DNA from: Rutpela maculata
Taxonomy: Eukaryota; Arthropoda; Insecta; Coleoptera; Cerambycidae
Assembly (NCBI GenBank): GCA_936432065.2
Contig: OW386292.2
Coordinates: 127,159,639-127,223,638, forward strand
Direction: 5' to 3'
DNA length: 64,000 nucleotides
Shown here one piece after another: positions 61,819 through 64,000 of the stretch. How positions within the stretch are numbered: the stretch's first letter is position 1; each line of letters begins with the position of its first letter. Position numbers and translations under genes: made by a program. Under the pieces are notes generated by a model. The model searched no databases. It saw only the letters and a program-made list of their open reading frames with translations, and was not told the DNA's origin.

Positions 61819-64000
61819 TTAAGTATTAAAAGCATGATTAGACTGGCTTAACTCTGCTATTGCTGCAAGTAAAGCATCTAAATTATCATTGTTTTTTTCA
61901 ACACCTCGTTCGAGACTATTTACGGCTGATATTAACCAATCAAAGTTTTGCTTTGGCTCACTTTGAAAGAATCTTATATCAGAATGTCCCCAGGGGAGCG
62001 TCTTTGAAGTATTTGGGATAATGAAACGCTTGTCGTCATGATGAGAAAGAGCTACTTTATTCTGCATCTCTGTAAAAATATCATGTAAATGACTTCTAAA
62101 TGTGTTCATTTTTCGAAATATTAAACCCCCTTGTTCAACGACTTTCTTGTAGTCGTCTACCGTCAATTCTTTTTTAATCACCGACTTCTTTACACCTTTG
62201 GCTTTCTTTAGCTCATTACGAACTGATTGCACGTAATAAGCTTTTGCACCCGTACCATAAAAGCTAATAATAGGATCCTCAGGGAACTCATCTTTCATAT
62301 TTCCGAGCACTGATGGATTTTTTGGAATATTAAATTTATTTCCTTCATTATAATTAGACGTATCAAATTTTTCGGGATTTTGTACAATAAAGTCGTAAAA
62401 ATTGTCGGTAAAAATTTTAATAATTAGCGAATCTGTGTCCATATACAACAACGAAGAATCATGACCGAATTTACTTTTAATAACATCATAAAAAAAGTCA
62501 TACATAACCGTCTTCGACAATTCAAGTATACAAAAGCCCACGTAAATTGGTTTGTTATACAGTACTTTCAATTTACCCATTTCAATTGCTACAAAATCTT
62601 CGGAGAAAATTGTGCATGACTTAAAATTTGGACGAGCTATTAGTGTATTTGCACCTATAGTTTTTCTTTGATTACTCCAGTGAGTAACTAACTTAATATC
62701 TTTTCTGTTATCGACATTTTCCATTGTCTTACCAAAAACCGCATTATTCATTAACTTATACTGATCTTTTTCAAATTTATTGGTTGCTTTATTTCGCATT
62801 TCTGTATTCAAATCGATATATTTTTTTAACCAAGGTGACTGATTGAATTTAAGCACTCTATGCGTTTTTAATACCATTAAACCATTTCTAATGGCTTGTT
62901 TCAAGTTTCTGTAGTGTACAACATATCTCTTTTTATCATTCAAATTTGGAATTAATTTCGATGATTTTGATTTTGATTCAGGCGGTATAACGTTTTCCAC
63001 TAAGAATGGCAAGTCTGAGTGTAAATCGTGCAACTCTTCAGGGTAATGTATATCCACTTCAAAAATATACCCGCATGCACTTTGATCTGAAATATTGGTA
63101 ACATCTAAATCGATAATTTCTCTTTCAGATAACCACTCAAATGTACCTGTAGGTATTACCTGAGACATACTGTGTCCATATAAATTCGTGGCGTCTAGAT
63201 AAGTAATGAATGATGACGGCTCATTGGGATTGTAATTAGGAAGAAACTTATTATTCGCAATATGCTTCCTTTCTGAACACTGGCTTATTCCGCCACGTAT
63301 ACCCTTTTTAAAAAAGTGAATCATATCAATGTCTGTTAATAGTTCTAGTTCCACTCCTGTCAATTTTAACATAGCGTCCCAAGATAAACCTGGAGCTGTA
63401 TAATATTGAGCTGGATCCAATTTATATTTATTCAGACAAATTTCGCGAAAATTTTCAAATACGTCACATAAAAGAAGCACATCTGATTTTAAATAGACAT
63501 CTGAATAATCGCCCAAACTCTGACACTCAAACAACCTCCATACATTTTTAGCTCTTTCATAATCTTCATCTGATATATGTATTTCATTTAAGTTGTCATA
63601 GAATTCCTGCTTGGAAGGCAAATTTCTATTATTTAACTTCTCTAAACTATCCACAAAACTGTATGGAAACACACCTTTCCGTCGCATTAAATTAAATTTT
63701 ACATTATCAGCAAAAAAGCTTCTAGTCATAACCATTTGGTTATCGGTTAAATTTTCTCCTAAATTTTGTAGTGATGCCGACATAAATTTGAAACTATCAA
63801 TGAATCGTAATTTTAAAAATTTATTTTTCTTTTCTCCTTTGCTGTTAACATAATCATGCATATAAAGATGTTTTGTGAAAGATATATATTTTTCCTTGTT
63901 TTGTGGTATTACATCAATTTTGTCTTTATGAGAACATAACTCTTTCACAAATAGGTGTATATCATATCCGCTCATATTGTGAAATATAACCGGAATAAAA
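61819..64000 (-). CDS. polB: Protein-primed family B DNA polymerase, N-terminus outside the window
   Basis: The frame enters from the right edge and is open throughout, so the ATG at 63975 is internal. The edge sequence 'FHNMSGYDIHLF' is the Exo II box of the proofreading domain. Counting from Met 63975, 'YLKSDVLLLCDVF' (161-173) is Exo III, 'YLDATNLYG' (259-267) is polymerase motif A, 'KLMNNAVFGKTMENV' (407-421) motif B and 'YMDTDSL' (511-517) motif C. 'GGISQCSERKHIANNKFLPN' precedes motif A, and the gap between A and B fits the TPR insertions of protein-primed enzymes. It replicates the linear genome from a terminal protein. About 725 residues are visible; the exonuclease N-terminus and any leader domain lie beyond 64000. 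All visible catalytic residues are intact. Confidence 0.93.
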   Translation of the reverse strand, partial: FIPVIFHNMSGYDIHLFVKELCSHKDKIDVIPQNKEKYISFTKHLYMHDYVNSKGEKKNKFLKLRFIDSFKFMSASLQNLGENLTDNQMVMTRSFFADNVKFNLMRRKGVFPYSFVDSLEKLNNRNLPSKQEFYDNLNEIHISDEDYERAKNVWRLFECQSLGDYSDVYLKSDVLLLCDVFENFREICLNKYKLDPAQYYTAPGLSWDAMLKLTGVELELLTDIDMIHFFKKGIRGGISQCSERKHIANNKFLPNYNPNEPSSFITYLDATNLYGHSMSQVIPTGTFEWLSEREIIDLDVTNISDQSACGYIFEVDIHYPEELHDLHSDLPFLVENVIPPESKSKSSKLIPNLNDKKRYVVHYRNLKQAIRNGLMVLKTHRVLKFNQSPWLKKYIDLNTEMRNKATNKFEKDQYKLMNNAVFGKTMENVDNRKDIKLVTHWSNQRKTIGANTLIARPNFKSCTIFSEDFVAIEMGKLKVLYNKPIYVGFCILELSKTVMYDFFYDVIKSKFGHDSSLLYMDTDSLIIKIFTDNFYDFIVQNPEKFDTSNYNEGNKFNIPKNPSVLGNMKDEFPEDPIISFYGTGAKAYYVQSVRNELKKAKGVKKSVIKKELTVDDYKKVVEQGGLIFRKMNTFRSHLHDIFTEMQNKVALSHHDDKRFIIPNTSKTLPWGHSDIRFFQSEPKQNFDWLISAVNSLERGVEKNNDNLDALLAAIAELSQSNHAFNT

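Larger units (their letters stand above)
46740..64000. mobile_element. Endogenous adintovirus-like (Polinton/Maverick-class) element, right end outside the window
   Basis: The gene set defines the class: protein-primed family B DNA polymerase, DDE integrase with chromodomain, packaging ATPase, adenain-like protease, double-jelly-roll-type major capsid protein, penton-like protein and a virion protein with a phospholipase A2 domain. The last, together with the integrase, is characteristic of adintoviruses (family Adintoviridae, order Orthopolintovirales). All frames are open and compactly packed, with 5-20 bp between many genes, in sharp contrast to the decayed transposons to the left. The left border is placed only by the end of the neighbouring repeat at 46733; terminal inverted repeats and the target duplication were not identified. 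Confidence 0.88.

Noticed and set aside
61819..63975. Polymerase start at 63975
   Set aside because: The frame stays open to the window edge and the residues before Met (FHN) complete the Exo II motif, so the Met is internal.
1..64000. tRNA or rRNA genes
   Set aside because: No segment with conserved tRNA box A and box B or rRNA core sequence was recognised by eye; a covariance-model scan would be needed to exclude small RNA genes.

Overview
The window looks like nuclear DNA of an arthropod, most likely an insect: it is AT-rich and intron-containing, crowded with BEL/Pao, Ty3/gypsy, LINE, Tc1/mariner and foldback elements, and it has TATA/initiator promoters of the arthropod type. No species can be named from the sequence. 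Host coding content is slight: an exon pair on the minus strand (a signal-peptide exon at 10979-11051 and a symmetric phase 1-1 fibronectin type III exon at 3812-4078), and a second copy of the signal-peptide exon on the plus strand at 30513-30585. Exon and promoter were duplicated together in inverted orientation.

From 1 to about 46.7 kb the window is layered transposon debris. It includes a decayed Ty3/gypsy element (1.2-2.9 kb), several TA-flanked or foldback MITEs, Tc1 fragments (8.9-9.7 kb), an internally deleted LTR element with a minisatellite (11.5-12.9 kb), three LINE relics (13.8-15.9, 18.6-20.7 and 20.8-22.0 kb), tyrosine-recombinase (Crypton-like) relics (17.1-18.2, 42.6 and 44.1-45.2 kb), a nearly complete and young BEL/Pao retrotransposon (22.9-29.3 kb, LTRs differing at 4 of 248 positions), a 3.4-kb foldback element (32.1-35.5 kb) and a mariner-like element (36.0-38.3 kb). 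Three copies of one terminal-inverted-repeat element preserve empty sites for the insertions that interrupt the others, so the order of insertion can be read directly.

From about 46.7 kb to the right edge lies the main item: a large, apparently intact endogenous adintovirus-like (Polinton/Maverick-class) element. A minus-strand block (48.5-52.9 kb) holds the virion genes: a double-jelly-roll-like major capsid protein, a penton-like minor capsid protein, an adenain-like protease, a phospholipase-A2-domain protein with a hydrophobic pX/pVI-like tail, and small proteins. A plus-strand block (53.0-56.5 kb) holds an A32/FtsK-like packaging ATPase, an unknown protein, a fibre-like repeat protein and a DDE integrase with a C-terminal chromodomain. 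A third block (56.8-59.1 kb) looks regulatory: a Cys-rich zinc-binding-type protein divergent from an acidic Cys-motif protein (a candidate 'oncoid'), then two small acidic Ser-rich proteins. Beyond a perfect 184-bp inverted repeat lie a gene with a clear 78-nt intron (60.1-61.3 kb) and a protein-primed family B DNA polymerase that runs off the right edge. Two promoter regions of the element (46.8-47.1 and 57.4 kb) share CRE palindromes, overlapping nuclear-receptor half sites in DR0 spacing, and a TATA-to-initiator distance of 30 nt. This suggests the element is wired to host hormone or nuclear-receptor signalling. The element's termini and target-site duplication are not resolved here.
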